From Pyrrhosoma nymphula (taxonomy: Eukaryota; Arthropoda; Insecta; Odonata; Coenagrionidae), in contig OY754338.1 in NCBI GenBank assembly GCA_963573305.1, positions 18,350,192-18,414,191 on the forward strand: a stretch of DNA of 64,000 nt, written 5' to 3'. The notes beneath the pieces are model-generated. The model was not told the origin of the DNA and made no database searches. It saw nothing but the letters and a program-made list of their open reading frames with translations. Made by a program: the position numbers and the translations under genes. This document shows positions 1 through 10,866 of this stretch, one piece after another (the stretch's first letter is position 1; every line of letters starts with the position of its first letter).

Positions 1-2250
1 TTTGCTGGGTAATGGTGAATTTCTCTGTCAGGAATAGGTGGCATGAATTTAAAAAATTGATTGCTCATTATCAAAGGTGATAGACACTTTCCCAGAAAAA
101 TCCGTAGAGCAAATGAAATAACACGTGTATCAAAAACACGCGGTGGAAAAAGGATAAATCCAGAGACCGACTTTAACATAATCAAGGTTTCATTACATTG
201 AAATTTCTAAGTGTATGTCCCCTAGCAACATTTAATAACAGGAGACATTCTTTAAAACTCAATACACGGAAGTTTCAGCAAACATAATGGAAATAATAAA
301 ATTATATTACGTTTAATGTATAAAATTAACAGATTGATTACTTCAGAGCCAGTAGGGATGGCTGAGATTTTACTCTTTATGGTTTCAAAAGAAGAACACG
401 ATGGCAAGATCCCCGCCCGGGGCAATGATTTGGAATGTACCAATTTGGACTTGGGGGAGGAGGTGAGGATGGGGATGGGGGGTGGGAGGTGGGGACTTTG
501 CTGGATGGCTCACGGGTTATGTTGCATTCTGGGGTCAGTGTGAGCAGAGGGACGAAAGCGTGAGAGCATATGAAGGGGTTGAATCGGGGAACCGGCAGGG
601 GATGAGAAGGTTGGATCGGGCGAAGGGGTTGGTGATAAGGACGCCACGTGAACAGTGGAGAACGCAGGGGTCGCTCCTGAAAAGAGTCGACGGACCGCTG
701 CAAGGGGTATAATGAGGGTGGGAGGGGAGAACAGGCGACGGGGAGGTCGTTCTGGGGTCACCAGCGCGTGAAACGCAGGCTGAAGGGTGGAGGGAGAGCG
801 AAAGAAGAGGCACGAGGGGAGTAGAAATGAAGAGCGGAGGGTTTAGCGAGAAGGGTGCGAGGGTGCGAGGGTGCGAGGGTTCTCTGCTGATAACGAATGT
901 AATCCTGTCGACTAAAAGGCGAGATTGCGTCGAAAGTCGAGTAATTGGAGTGGATTGTGGGAAACGGCAGGGGGTGAGCCGGAAGAAACGGTGGGAAACT
1001 GCCTTCAATGTCCGTTTGCAGCTGATTTGTAAGGTGATGTCTCGAATGGAGAAGAGATTATGAGCCGATGTAATGATCACACGATCAACTATAGCCAACC
1101 TGAGGGCATAGATAAGCTGTCTTAATGCACGGAGGTAATGGTTTGGCCCATGATTAAATTCTAGAAGAATCCAAAGGAAAGAATCTAGCCCTATGATTCA
1201 AGACGCTATAATAATACGCAGAACAACATAAGTATCTCTAATAATTCAATCCCTTCCAGGTTTAAAAAGGACCACGCTAGCCATAACTAACATCATGTTG
1301 CCATGAAACTCATGTGCCACTCATAAATTCAGTTAAACAGACTGAATTGTCGATTACTAATTATACAAATTAATATATATGAATCTATGTAAAGCAATTT
1401 AAAACTGTCCTGAAATAAATTGTGTGGACAACTTTTAAGCTCATACTAAATTTTTAAATACATGCTAATTGAAAGTTTTTTTTGTTAGTTGCAAAATTAT
1501 GTGATATTATTAATGTCCAAAAAAAATTAGATAATTACTAGTTATTGGACGGGGAATAACTTTCAAAGGCTAGCATCTTGATAACAGATCTAAGATAGAG
1601 TTAAGCTGATGATTTCCAGCTAATATGCATTGAAACGAAAGACCAAAGCATTAGTTTGGCAGATAGGCTCACAAGAAACACATAGACAGGCGCAGGCGCC
1701 AATGTAATATTTAACAAAATGTGGAAAGAAAAAGTAGGTCTGGACAGTGGAAACATAAAATGACAGATAAACATATATACTTACCAACATTCAAAGAACT
1801 GTGGAACTGGCCGCTCAGTAACATTATGGAGGCTATGGAACACAAGATTATGTATCTACCTTTTGAGAATGACTGCATTGAGTCGAGTTTGAATCCATCA
1901 AAAACATCTTGCATCACCATCCTCAGCAACCTATGAAATAATTTTCTGCGCGACTGTGAAACTACAACTCTTTAACTGCACATTTTTTGGAAGGAATATT
2001 TTAATTTTTCATTTTTTAATTATTTTTTTAATAATTTTATAATAAGAACGTATCAAACTAAGCTCATTTTCGTTGCATTTTTCTTTTTGTTTTACTTTTT
2101 TTGGTCCATAGTTGGAGTTAATAAGAATGCAAATTGTTGCAATGTTCATCTGGCATGTTGGCATCAAAATGCTGGGTAGGTGATTGGGATGCTGAACAGC
2201 AGGTGCTTCTGGCATCATGTTACAATAATTGAATAAGCTGATATAAAATA
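1..2250. other. Non-coding, with a purine-rich island
   Basis: No gene is supported here. The flanks are AT-rich. Between about 440 and 990 the plus strand becomes G- and A-rich and relatively CpG-rich. A G-quadruplex motif lies at 471-494 (four runs of at least three G, loops of 2, 1 and 4), and an 8-bp unit GGGTGCGA is repeated about three times at 853-879. Open frames in both strands across the island are a by-product of this composition: they show no domain and no splice context. Confidence 0.6.
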
Positions 2251-3045
2251 TTCTTACTCTTACTCCTGTGGCCATTAAAAACCTAAATGGTCCTTGGCCT
2301 CGCCAACCACTCGCCTCCATGCCCTTCTGTCTTCTGCTGTGTCGAGTTGAGCTCCCATTTTTTCGAGGTCCTTCTTCACTTCGTCGCTCCAGCGCATTCT
2401 TGGTCTCCCTGGTGGTCTGGTGCCTCCCAGTTTTCCTTTCCATATTATTTTTACCATTGTATTGTCACTTCTTCTATGAACATGGGCTAGCCATCTTAGT
2501 CGTCTGCTTCTGACTATACCCACAATATCTAGTCCTTTGTATAGTTCCCTCAACTCTTTATTTTTCCTTATTCTCCATGTATCTTCCTCTTTAATGGGGC
2601 CATTCGTCTCAACACTTTATTTTCAAACGTTATCAATTTTTTTGTGATCTTTTTGTATGCGACCATATTTCGGAACCATACAGTAGTACTGGTTGGGCAA
2701 TTGTGTTATAGATACGAATTATTGTGTTTCGTGATAGGAGTTTGCTCTTCAAAAGTTTTACTAGGCTCCAGTAGGTTCTCTCAGCTGCTGCAAGTCGGGT
2801 GAGAATTTCGGTCTCCTCTTTGTTGTTACTTATTATTGTTACCCCTTAGTACTTGAACTGATTTGATTTTTTGAACTTATAATTTAGTATTTCTAAATTT
2901 CCCTCTTCCTCTTCGTATCTGCTTATTTTTATGTAGTTGATTTTGCCTTCATTTTATAGGCACAATTTCTTGGCTTCCACTTAAAGTATTGTAGTTAGTT
3001 CTTTGAGCTTTTCTTTATTTTTGGCCACAATCACTACATATTCAC
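2251..3045 (-). mobile_element. 5'-truncated LINE (non-LTR retrotransposon), C-terminal RT region
   Basis: The minus strand encodes the C-terminal third of a non-LTR retrotransposon reverse transcriptase polyprotein, broken by stops and frameshifts. Reading from 3040 downward one sees a segment just after the catalytic loop (AKNKEKLKEL), then YWSLVKLLKSKLLSRNT, then the hallmark PVLLYGSEIW, and, after a stop and a frame change, RRLRWLAHVHRR and GRPRMRWSDEVKKDLEKMG, ending at a stop near 2275. The last part is open over 2275-2553. The YADD catalytic motif is not present: similarity ends at about 3045, as expected for 5' truncation. The 3' end carries a short AGTAAG repeat (plus strand 2251-2264), the kind of simple-repeat tail seen in RTE-like LINEs. 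Clade assignment is inference. It is a dead copy; the native enzyme would copy element RNA into DNA at a nicked target. Confidence 0.85.
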
Positions 3046-4167
3046 TGATTCATAAAATATTCACTGATGCATGAATAAAAATGCACAAATAAAATTCCAT
3101 TCCAGAGCCTGGCATCGGTATGATCTCAGTAACAATACATTGAAACGGATGTCCTGCTCCCAACCTTGGCTGATGCGCAATCCCGAATGAGAGAGTAGGA
3201 CGAGAGAAGGAAACGTGTCGTCTCCATTCGATTGGATGGAATGGAGTGTAAGCTGAGATGGGGAAGCAGGAAGCCGCGCCCTGGACGTGACGCAGAAATC
3301 GCGTCATCGAATTAGCAGCTCCATTCGCATAAGGTAGGAGGCAAGAGTAACCTCCGACTCGTGGCCGACCCTCCAGGGAAGGAAGCAGAGAGGTGAGTGT
3401 CTTCGGATGCCTCCTCAACTCGCCGATTTCAGAGTCAACTCGAGGCGCCAGAGAGTCGTCGCTTGAGTGAGAGAGTGGGTCGTGTCGAAAGGAAGCCACG
3501 CCGCAATATACCCTGTGCGCATTAGTACAGATTTGAGCGCGCAATCCTCCATCCCAACCAATGCCTTAATCAAATTACCAACCGAAAGGTTCGCTCATGA
3601 GAACAGATTTCACAAACATCAAGTGAAATCAATTTCATGCATTTATAGTCGTGTTCGTATTTCTAACTAGCCTTATCTTCTCTACGTGTACTCATGAATA
3701 GCACTTTTTGATGTTTTTACTCTGACATTTTGAAATATTGGAAATTAGATGTTGAAGGGCCTAAATATTTAATATCATAGTTCAACATGCTGAGTAAATA
3801 AAATGCACCTACATTGCATTTTTCCTCTATTTATGTCACGTGAGGTAAACAAGAACAGTCCAATCTATTTATTTTAGTTAAGACTAAAAGGCTGTAACGT
3901 GTTTTTCAAAGGAAAAAGTAAACATGGCTAAGAACCGCAACGTTTGAGAAAGGCACACATCGAAGGCAGATCCAATAACGATCGGCCTGTATATACCAAA
4001 GGGGTTAAAATGTAAACGATATGCATTGACCGACTGGTCTCATTTTTGTAGTGACTCGTGGTTGAGGTTAATGATTGGTGAGGAAATACGCAGGAAAGAT
4101 AGCCTTGGTCTCCATGTACTGATATATTTCGTTGTCTTGGGAGTGACTTCGTGGAATTTGCTTAGCA
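3046..4167. other. Non-coding stretch
   Basis: No gene is supported. About 3100-3560 is GC-richer than its flanks and open on the minus strand for 164 codons, but that translation shows no domain, signal or splice context. The remainder is AT-rich without recognisable repeats. Confidence 0.5.
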
Positions 4168-4220
4168 TTGCAAATGATAAGTATGACTTAGATTCTCCAC
4201 ATAGATTTATTACAACAAGA

Positions 4221-4253
4221 CGACCTGGGTTTCTACGAAGCTGCCATCATCAG
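4221..4253 (-). ncRNA. Hammerhead ribozyme-like motif, best-preserved core
   Basis: Read on the minus strand, CTGATGA (4253-4247), a 13-nt stem II region, GAAA (4233-4230), then CC, loop CA, GGT and C (4222) as the predicted cleavage nucleotide. All invariant core bases of a hammerhead are present, with stem III intact. Stem II is degraded and stem I is only a few weak pairs, so a lone monomer would be expected to cleave poorly; minimal Penelope-type hammerheads usually act as dimers. Confidence 0.5.
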
Positions 4254-4326
4254 ATGATCACCTGATGAAACCTAGGTCGTCATGCTGTAATAAATCTATT
4301 TGGAGAAACGAAGTTATACTTATCAC

Positions 4327-4357
4327 CTGATGATAAGCGCCGTCGAAACCTAAATCG
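4327..4357 (+). ncRNA. Hammerhead ribozyme-like motif (decayed)
   Basis: CTGATGA at 4327-4333 is followed after 11 nt by GAAA (4345-4348) and then CCTAAATC with the expected cleavage-site C at 4356. The A-U closing pair of stem III is possible, but the next pair is lost. Stem II is not self-complementary. It is probably inactive and recognised mainly from spacing and from its better-preserved inverted partner. Confidence 0.4.
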
Positions 4358-4410
4358 TCTTGTTGTAATAAATCTATGTGGAGAAACTAAGTTATACATA
4401 TCATTTACAA

Positions 4411-5700
4411 TCCATACTCTGATGCTAACAATCATCTCAAATGCCTAGGTAAAGGTATTCGCTGACTTATCAATGTATTTATTCCTCTGAAATATCTTTA
4501 CAAAGGCTTAAGCTAGGGTTTAGTTCGTATTTCTTCTAAGGTGGTGAGCAGGAAGACGGTACATCTCATTTCGGGCTTTGACTCTCACGCGGCGGTGAGC
4601 CAGCCTCCTGTAGATGGAGGCAGGATGCTTATGCATGAAGGAATTTGGAGCTGCTTCGAACCGCGTGAGACTACGCGGGGGTGGGTGGGGGGTAAGGGGT
4701 TAGTGGAGGGGGTTGCCGGTTCCGGGGGTATGCAATGGGGAGACGAGTTGCCTGTAGGAGGGTGTTATCGTCGTTCCAGGGTGAATGGAGCACGTTTGAG
4801 GAGAAAAGGTAAATAGGAAAATACGTACATAAAACTACATCGTCGTCTTAGCAACCACGAACGTTTTCATAGAGGTCAATGAAATTAACATAAATACCGA
4901 TTAATTTTCTTGAACAAAGGTAAAAAAATTAGAGCTCATAGGTTATATATAATAATATAATGATAGAAGCGTAATAACATATAAGTACTCTCCTGGAAAA
5001 AAAATACAAATATTTGGTTGCATAAAAAAATTAAGCGAACTAGCATCACACTACAGTATACTTAAATTTCATGAAATCACACTCAACGCTTCATTCAATA
5101 ACACAAGTTGTCTTCAATTATAAGTTGCAACCTGTGGTTGGGTGCATAGCATTTGCAAGGTGGCGTACACAATAAATAATGTGATGTGCAACAAAATAGG
5201 GATTTGCAATCTTTACGGTACAATTTAATTATCATACGAGTAGCAATTGACTGGAAGACACTAGACTCAAAGACTACACATTTGGCTAAAATTATTCATG
5301 TAATATAAACCACGCGAATTTCCGAGTGACAAGGAGGATATAATGTAGCCCGGCACTGCATTTCCAGGAGTGATAGAAGTGACAAAATAAGATTGATACA
5401 TTACACAGCCGTACTGTGAGTGCGAAAACTCGTTCTTTCCACGTACTCTGATTACCACAGCAAAACAGAGCAAGGGAACTAAATACTCCATCAACATACG
5501 TTTCACCACTCGTCCTTTCCCTCCTCCAACTTATTTTTCCTATTCTCCTTATTTTCATGGCTGGTGTCTCAACACATCTTGCCACACGCCCATGTGGCGG
5601 CTTGTAGGATTTTACCAAAGTGTAAATGAACAGCATGCGCAAGTCATGCGCATTGAATAAGGTAATAAATTATACATTACATAAGATAAGACCAAAAATA
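4411..5700. other. Non-coding, with a G-quadruplex motif
   Basis: No gene is supported. At 4677-4699 the plus strand has four G-runs (5, 3, 6 and 4 G, loops of 1, 1 and 3), a strong G-quadruplex candidate inside a short GC-rich island (about 4540-4810). The rest is AT-rich. Confidence 0.5.
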
Positions 5701-6330
5701 TCGAGGCAGGCTATGGAGGGGGATGGGAGAGGAGGATGACTGCCTCGTTGGCAAGGGAAATGAAATCCGCGGCGTGCGGGTAGGTGGTTAAGGTGTGTAT
5801 CAAGATGCCGCGGTCGCTACGGGAGTTGGGAATTGGAAGCGCCGCGCCGCTCGGTTGACCCTGACTTCCGTTCGAATCCTGTCGCTTCGGAGGAAGGCGG
5901 CCCCGTTGCCTTGTCCTGGGGAGGGGGAAGAGAGGAAGGTGGGGGGAGGGTTCCACGGGTGTGGTTCTGGGTGGGGGGGGGGTGGTTTTGTGGAGGGGAG
6001 GTGGGGGTACGGAGTGGTGGTTAAGCCGGTGAGTGAATAGTGATTATCTGATTCTGTGTCTTGCTCCGAAACCCGGGATCTCTTCTCTTGCATAAAGCAA
6101 TGCCTCAGACATTATTAACGCCTCGGGGTGTATATATATATATATATATATATATGCGAGGAAGTCGGGTTTAGCGGGGGTTGAGTGGAGGAGGGATATA
6201 TCAGGAGGTAGTGAAGCTTTCTGGGGGTGTAGTTTGCGGGCCTCCCCCAGCCTTTGATAGCCCAAAGCCACCCCATCCCCTTTTGGCCCGCCCCGATCCT
6301 GCACAAGGGGTCGTAAATGGCTCACGTGTT
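5701..6330. repeat. G-rich island with TA microsatellite
   Basis: The plus strand from about 5920 to 6010 is dominated by G-runs (for example 5941-5950 and 5973-5982) with G-quadruplex potential. A TA dinucleotide repeat follows at about 6131-6155. Frames across this region are composition artefacts. Confidence 0.75.
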
Positions 6331-6559
6331 GAAGGATGAAGGGCTGCTCGGTGCGGGGATGAGGACTGTTTGGATGTTCTGCGGCTGTCTTCGAAAGGGT
6401 GTGGGTTATACCAAAACGAGTGATGTGGATATGAAGAATTTATGGGTGGGATGACGATGTGAAGATAACCATTCACTCATTACTTCATCCACAAGCAGCA
6501 GCAAAGGAAATGAATGTTTTGTTCCAAAGAAGGGAATTCGAGTTATTGACGAGGAAAAA

Positions 6560-6690
6560 TTTTATAACGAAAAATATAACTCCACAATTTTTGGTCAAAA
6601 CATGTTTGCAAAAGCATACAAATCCGGATTGTGCATACATGTTTTCACCAAAAATTGTGGATTGTAAAAGTTTTATTTTTCGTTATAAAA
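6560..6690. mobile_element. Hairpin (foldback/MITE-like) element
   Basis: The segment starts with TTTTATAACGAAAAAT and ends with its reverse complement. The interior CCACAATTTTTGG/CCAAAAATTGTGG and CATGT/ACATG segments are also inverted, giving arms of about 45-50 bp with small indels around a short loop. There is no coding capacity. Terminal-inverted-repeat structure without a gene is typical of MITEs or foldback elements. No target duplication was identified, so the superfamily is unknown. Confidence 0.6.
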
Positions 6691-8640
6691 TGGAATTCCA
6701 TCTAGTCAAACCTAATCTTATTTCTTTTAAAAGACAATTTATTTTGATTCTGCGGAAAAGTTAGATATTTTTTTGTTTAGTATGTTAACTGTAAGAAATA
6801 ATTTTTAGAGGTACAAAACCCATAATGTGTTAATCTGAGTAACATGAAATACCATTCACAAATTTTCCTACAGGTAGATAAAGTGATGAAATCCTTCTGC
6901 AAAGGAATTATGGGTAGAGACACTTATTCACAAAAGCATTACATTATATCATTTTATTGGGTAGCATAAGATTAATTGGCTGTTTTTGCCAGTTTCAAAT
7001 TTGTACATATTATCTATGGCGTTTCAATGCAATATAAATGTTTTGAAAAACCACACGTAAGTCAAGTTTTACTTATATTACTGTGTTTTCCGTAACACCT
7101 CTTACGTCGTCTTCGTGTCAGATAGACGAGTTCAGAAGACTTTGAAAAACCTAATCAGAAAAAGATTACTTATGCTTTTCCCGAAATCATGCTTGTAACT
7201 TAGTTACTTCTCAACTTAAATAATAAAAGCCTTCAGCTATTCTCTCGGTAATTAGACTATCATCCCAACTAACTAATATAATTTAAGCAAAAATAATAAG
7301 TATACCTACAAATTATGAAAAATAGTTGAAAATGAAATGGCGTAAATAATTAAGACTATATGTCCACTGAGAAAAGAAAAGAAAATGAAGCAAATCAATG
7401 ACGATATAAAACACAAGATGAAGAGAGGAGTCGGGAAACAGGAGGTTATTTTTTTTCAGAATAAGTGGAATATTGGTGAACCAACTTTAACCTGTGTGCT
7501 TAACCGCGAAAAATAGTTTAGTGGTATTTGGTATTTTGTGAAAATTATTTTTTTTCTTTTGCGTGCACTGACGTCTGGTTGGCTGCCGTGATCTGGCTCC
7601 AAATATCATCCGTTGACGTGCCTGTTGTGAGAGGAGGGAAGATGTGGCGAAGGATGAGATGATTTCGACAAGTAACCCATATAAGTGCCTCAGCCTCTTA
7701 GCGGTGGCGTCTCAGGGACTGGAGAATCGCGTTTTCGGATCGATATCCTCTCCCTTCGACCTCTCCCCCTGCCCCACCACCCCTCTCTCTCTCCATTCCC
7801 AAACCCCACCCTCCTCCCCTCAAGCCAAGACTTAGAATTTTGGATGAGAGCGGATTGTTGGAAGAGGAGACGCAGATATGAAAATATAAGAGAATCGAGA
7901 GGGAAAGGATGAGGTTTATGGGGCAAGGTGGCTGTGGAGTATGCACAGAACTATTCACGACGAAATTATCATGTTTAAGGAAGTGGTAGTAGAGGTTATT
8001 ATAGGAATTTTATGCTACATGATCATAAAATTACTATGAAATGTGTATTATGTGGCCGAATCTCCTCAGTTACCGAGCTGCGACAACGAAATAGTTTTAC
8101 CGGGTACGTTTTGTAGTTACCACGTAAACGCGGTCAAGCAGTAGCCTCAACTTTTGGAAACAAGGTAAAACCCATCTGCATTGTAGGTAATGCTTTTTTA
8201 TTCCTTTTTCGTTGTTCCTAAAAACTTCATGCTCCCAGTTTTTTTTAATGATAACCGAAATTGGAAATTATTTTCTTTAAAAATATTATCAGTTAGACTT
8301 TTCAATTAATAGGAAACTAAAATATTGCCTGAGAAATTTGATTTTTTAAAAATTGAATGTAGTTTTTAGCTCAGGGGAAATTTATATTCTATTTTAATTT
8401 TTGGCTGAGTTATGGCTTACTTAATACCGTTAAATGAGCTAAAAGAATTATGGCTCTATCCTTGATAATGTACTGATATTTCTTTTCCAAACTTTAAAGA
8501 AGAACGCACCGTTTTAATCAACAGTCGCAGAGATCCTACACTCACCAAAGAGCACCTCACCATATGCAGACACATTCATGCACTTAAACGCTTATAATAC
8601 GATATATGAATACTAATCCGTAACGCACTCAATAGAGAAA
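6691..8640. other. Non-coding stretch
   Basis: Mostly AT-rich with no gene seen. A pyrimidine-rich patch on the plus strand (about 7745-7825) mirrors the purine-rich islands elsewhere. Confidence 0.5.
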
Positions 8641-8649
8641 GAAATGGAA

Positions 8650-8651
<2 letters not shown>

Positions 8652-8742
<91 letters not shown>

Positions 8743-8748
8743 TACACA
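8652..8748. repeat. (TA)n microsatellite with CA-rich end
   Basis: About 80 bp of uninterrupted TA dinucleotides pass into a short CA/CATA repeat. Assembly length of such tracts is often unreliable. Confidence 0.97.
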
Positions 8749-9655
8749 CTAATGTGTTTCAATGCGCGAGAAAATCATGAAGAAAATAGGATGCCCCAGT
8801 ATGAAAATTATGAGATGAAATGGCTTCTCCCTTGGCTCTTATTTATATCGCGTCACTTTTTATTCCAAAGTTATGGAAGGGGATATTTTTTCCCCCTTTC
8901 TTCATCCCTTCTTTCTCTTCCTCCTGCTTTCGCCTTCTTTGCCACTGCAACTCCTTTCCTCTCCACAAACCTCATCCTGTCCTCGAGACGAGAGAAGCGA
9001 AGAAAAAGAGGAGAGCCCATGGTTTAATTCGATAAGAAATTGGTTTATGCGGTGTCATAAGTTTTCGTTAAGGGATCGGATCTCGTATTTTTTATCAAGT
9101 TACTTCCTCCCTCCTTCCTCGGCAGGGTTTCACCCGAAAGTTTTCCCTCCACATATATATTTCCTATATCGCATGCATAGGTGTGGGAATAGGAAGGTAA
9201 TTCCGAAAGGTCTTGCGGACGACTCATAATGCGTGGTGCCTGTGAATAAGGAATGTTCCTCGGAGGCCGGTCCGCAGCGCCACCGTCGAAATAAGTTCTC
9301 GACACGCTGAAAACTAGCCGGGATAAAGTGATTGGATGTACTGCTTCGAGGTGGAATTGCTAACACTTACAAAAAACACCACTTCCACTGAATATTAAGA
9401 ATTCCATTTCAAGAACACAAATACCACTCTCTTAAAAGGTAAAATAAAACCACTGATATCAGGGCGAAGTAGTTCAACAATCAAAACAACACAAGCAAAA
9501 CAATCAAGTACTTACGGGATTTGCGTTGAATATATTTTGCCGTAGCAATATAATATATATTCAAAAGCCTTGTGCAAGTGTTTCACTTGCAAGCAACCAT
9601 TCCCTCGTAGGAACGAATAGAATAGCCGAGGTCTCAATTATATCATATGATAAAT

Positions 9656-9681
9656 CACTAATATTGGGCTCAATATTAGTG
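9656..9681. repeat. Short perfect inverted repeat
   Basis: CACTAATATTG and its exact reverse complement are separated by GGCT. It could form a small hairpin; function unknown. Confidence 0.8.
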
Positions 9682-10848
9682 AAGTAGAATGAAGATATAA
9701 AATAAGTTTGGGAATACCAGAACAAGCGTAGAGCCTCCACAACAGATGCGGCATTCTGGTGATTCAAGATTATTGCGGTAACTATTAAATCAAGTAACAT
9801 TATTGAAATTATGTGTATGACTAAAACAATACGTGAAAAAATGTCTATCTACATAATATGCTCTTTTTTGCATTATAACTGGATGGCGAGGGCAATGATT
9901 TAGCATGTACTTCTTTTCAGCACCTACCCACCACTGAAATACATAGAGACTGGTTTATTAGCTTGCTAAAACACCTGAATTGAAGTTGTTACACAGCACA
10001 AAGAAATGTCTTTTTGAAGGAGGGAAATCTTGCGAAAAAAGAGCTTCTTAATAAAACTTGTACATTTTTCACGGGAATGTATGCTCTTGTGCTTATTTAT
10101 TCAGGCAATACACTGAATATGTTTTTATCCTTCAATGCCATTTGAGTCACCCTATACAACGTTTGAGAGAAAATAAGAACTAGCTAAATATATTCCAGAA
10201 GGTTTTTTTATCATGATTAACGAACGGAACGTTAAAGTTGCTTCATCACTGACTTAAGTTTCATTTTATTCATATTTTGATTACTTTTAGTAAAACGTGT
10301 TCTTTCTTTGATATGAGCACCAAAGCCACACACTTACTCACTATTTTTTCGTATGCTGAACATGAAATACCACGGGGTTAGACGCGAAATTAGATGAAAC
10401 ATATAAATAGTAGTAGTTCAATTTCTAAAATAAATGCTATTTTCGCGTAAATCAGTATTTTATGAAGCTAATATACCCCGGTATTTTAATAAGACAAAGC
10501 ACTCAAGGTACCCGTACTGCTTATTCTTTCAGTAATTTGTGAACCATTTTAAATAATAGAAGCCAAAATATGTAAATTTAATAGATGTGGTGCTGCAAAT
10601 TCGGGCTCCATGGCTGGATAAAATATTCGTTAAAATTTTATCTTCGGCAAATAATATGCATAAATAATACCCTAAATTCATACTCTTCTAGCTTATACAT
10701 GTAATCAGCGCAAGTAGCATTGTTAAACAATTTAAACCATCATTTGGAATTCCACAGGAATGTTTTTTTCCATCTCATACTCTCAGTGGAAACACCTTAA
10801 GCATGCCCACGCAAGCAGCAAAAGGATCTACCGAAGCTCATATTCTTA

Positions 10849-10866
10849 TATACTCCGCGGAGTATA
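10849..10866. repeat. 18-bp perfect palindrome
   Basis: TATACTCCGCGGAGTATA equals its own reverse complement with a CCGCGG centre. It could be a dimeric protein-binding site or chance; nothing nearby decides. Confidence 0.85.

Larger units (their letters stand above)
4168..4410. repeat. Inverted plus tandem repeat with hammerhead-ribozyme-like cores
   Basis: The arms at 4168-4233 (read on minus) and about 4345-4410 (read on plus) are near-identical over the segment starting GTCTTGTTGTAATAAATC and ending near TATCATTT. Between them lies a further plus-strand copy, so two plus units repeat with a period of about 65 bp and one unit is inverted. The units begin with CTGATGA (minus 4253-4247; plus 4262-4268; plus 4327-4333), followed by GAAAC, a short stem III and TC|GTC. 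This is the type I hammerhead layout: CUGAUGA, stem II, GAAA, stem III, UH. Stem III is perfect (3 bp, 2-nt loop) in the minus copy (4230-4223) and in the middle copy (4270-4277), decayed in the last. The middle copy lacks stem II. Minimal hammerheads of this kind are known from Penelope-like elements and retrozymes; membership here is inference. Confidence 0.6.

Noticed and set aside
535..1098. 187-codon open frame, minus strand
   Set aside because: Translation is Ser/Pro/Leu-rich and mirrors the purine-rich island; no domain, no splice context, several competing frames.
3050..3544. 164-codon open frame, minus strand
   Set aside because: No recognisable domain or signal; length is explained by elevated GC. 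Kept only as a non-coding note.
5865..5885. B-box-like CGTTCGAATCC
   Set aside because: Sits in a G-rich island with no A box and no T-arm pairing.
8644..9027. 127-codon frame beginning in the TA microsatellite
   Set aside because: The first 30 or so residues are Tyr-Ile repeats encoded by TA dinucleotides; remainder has no similarity.
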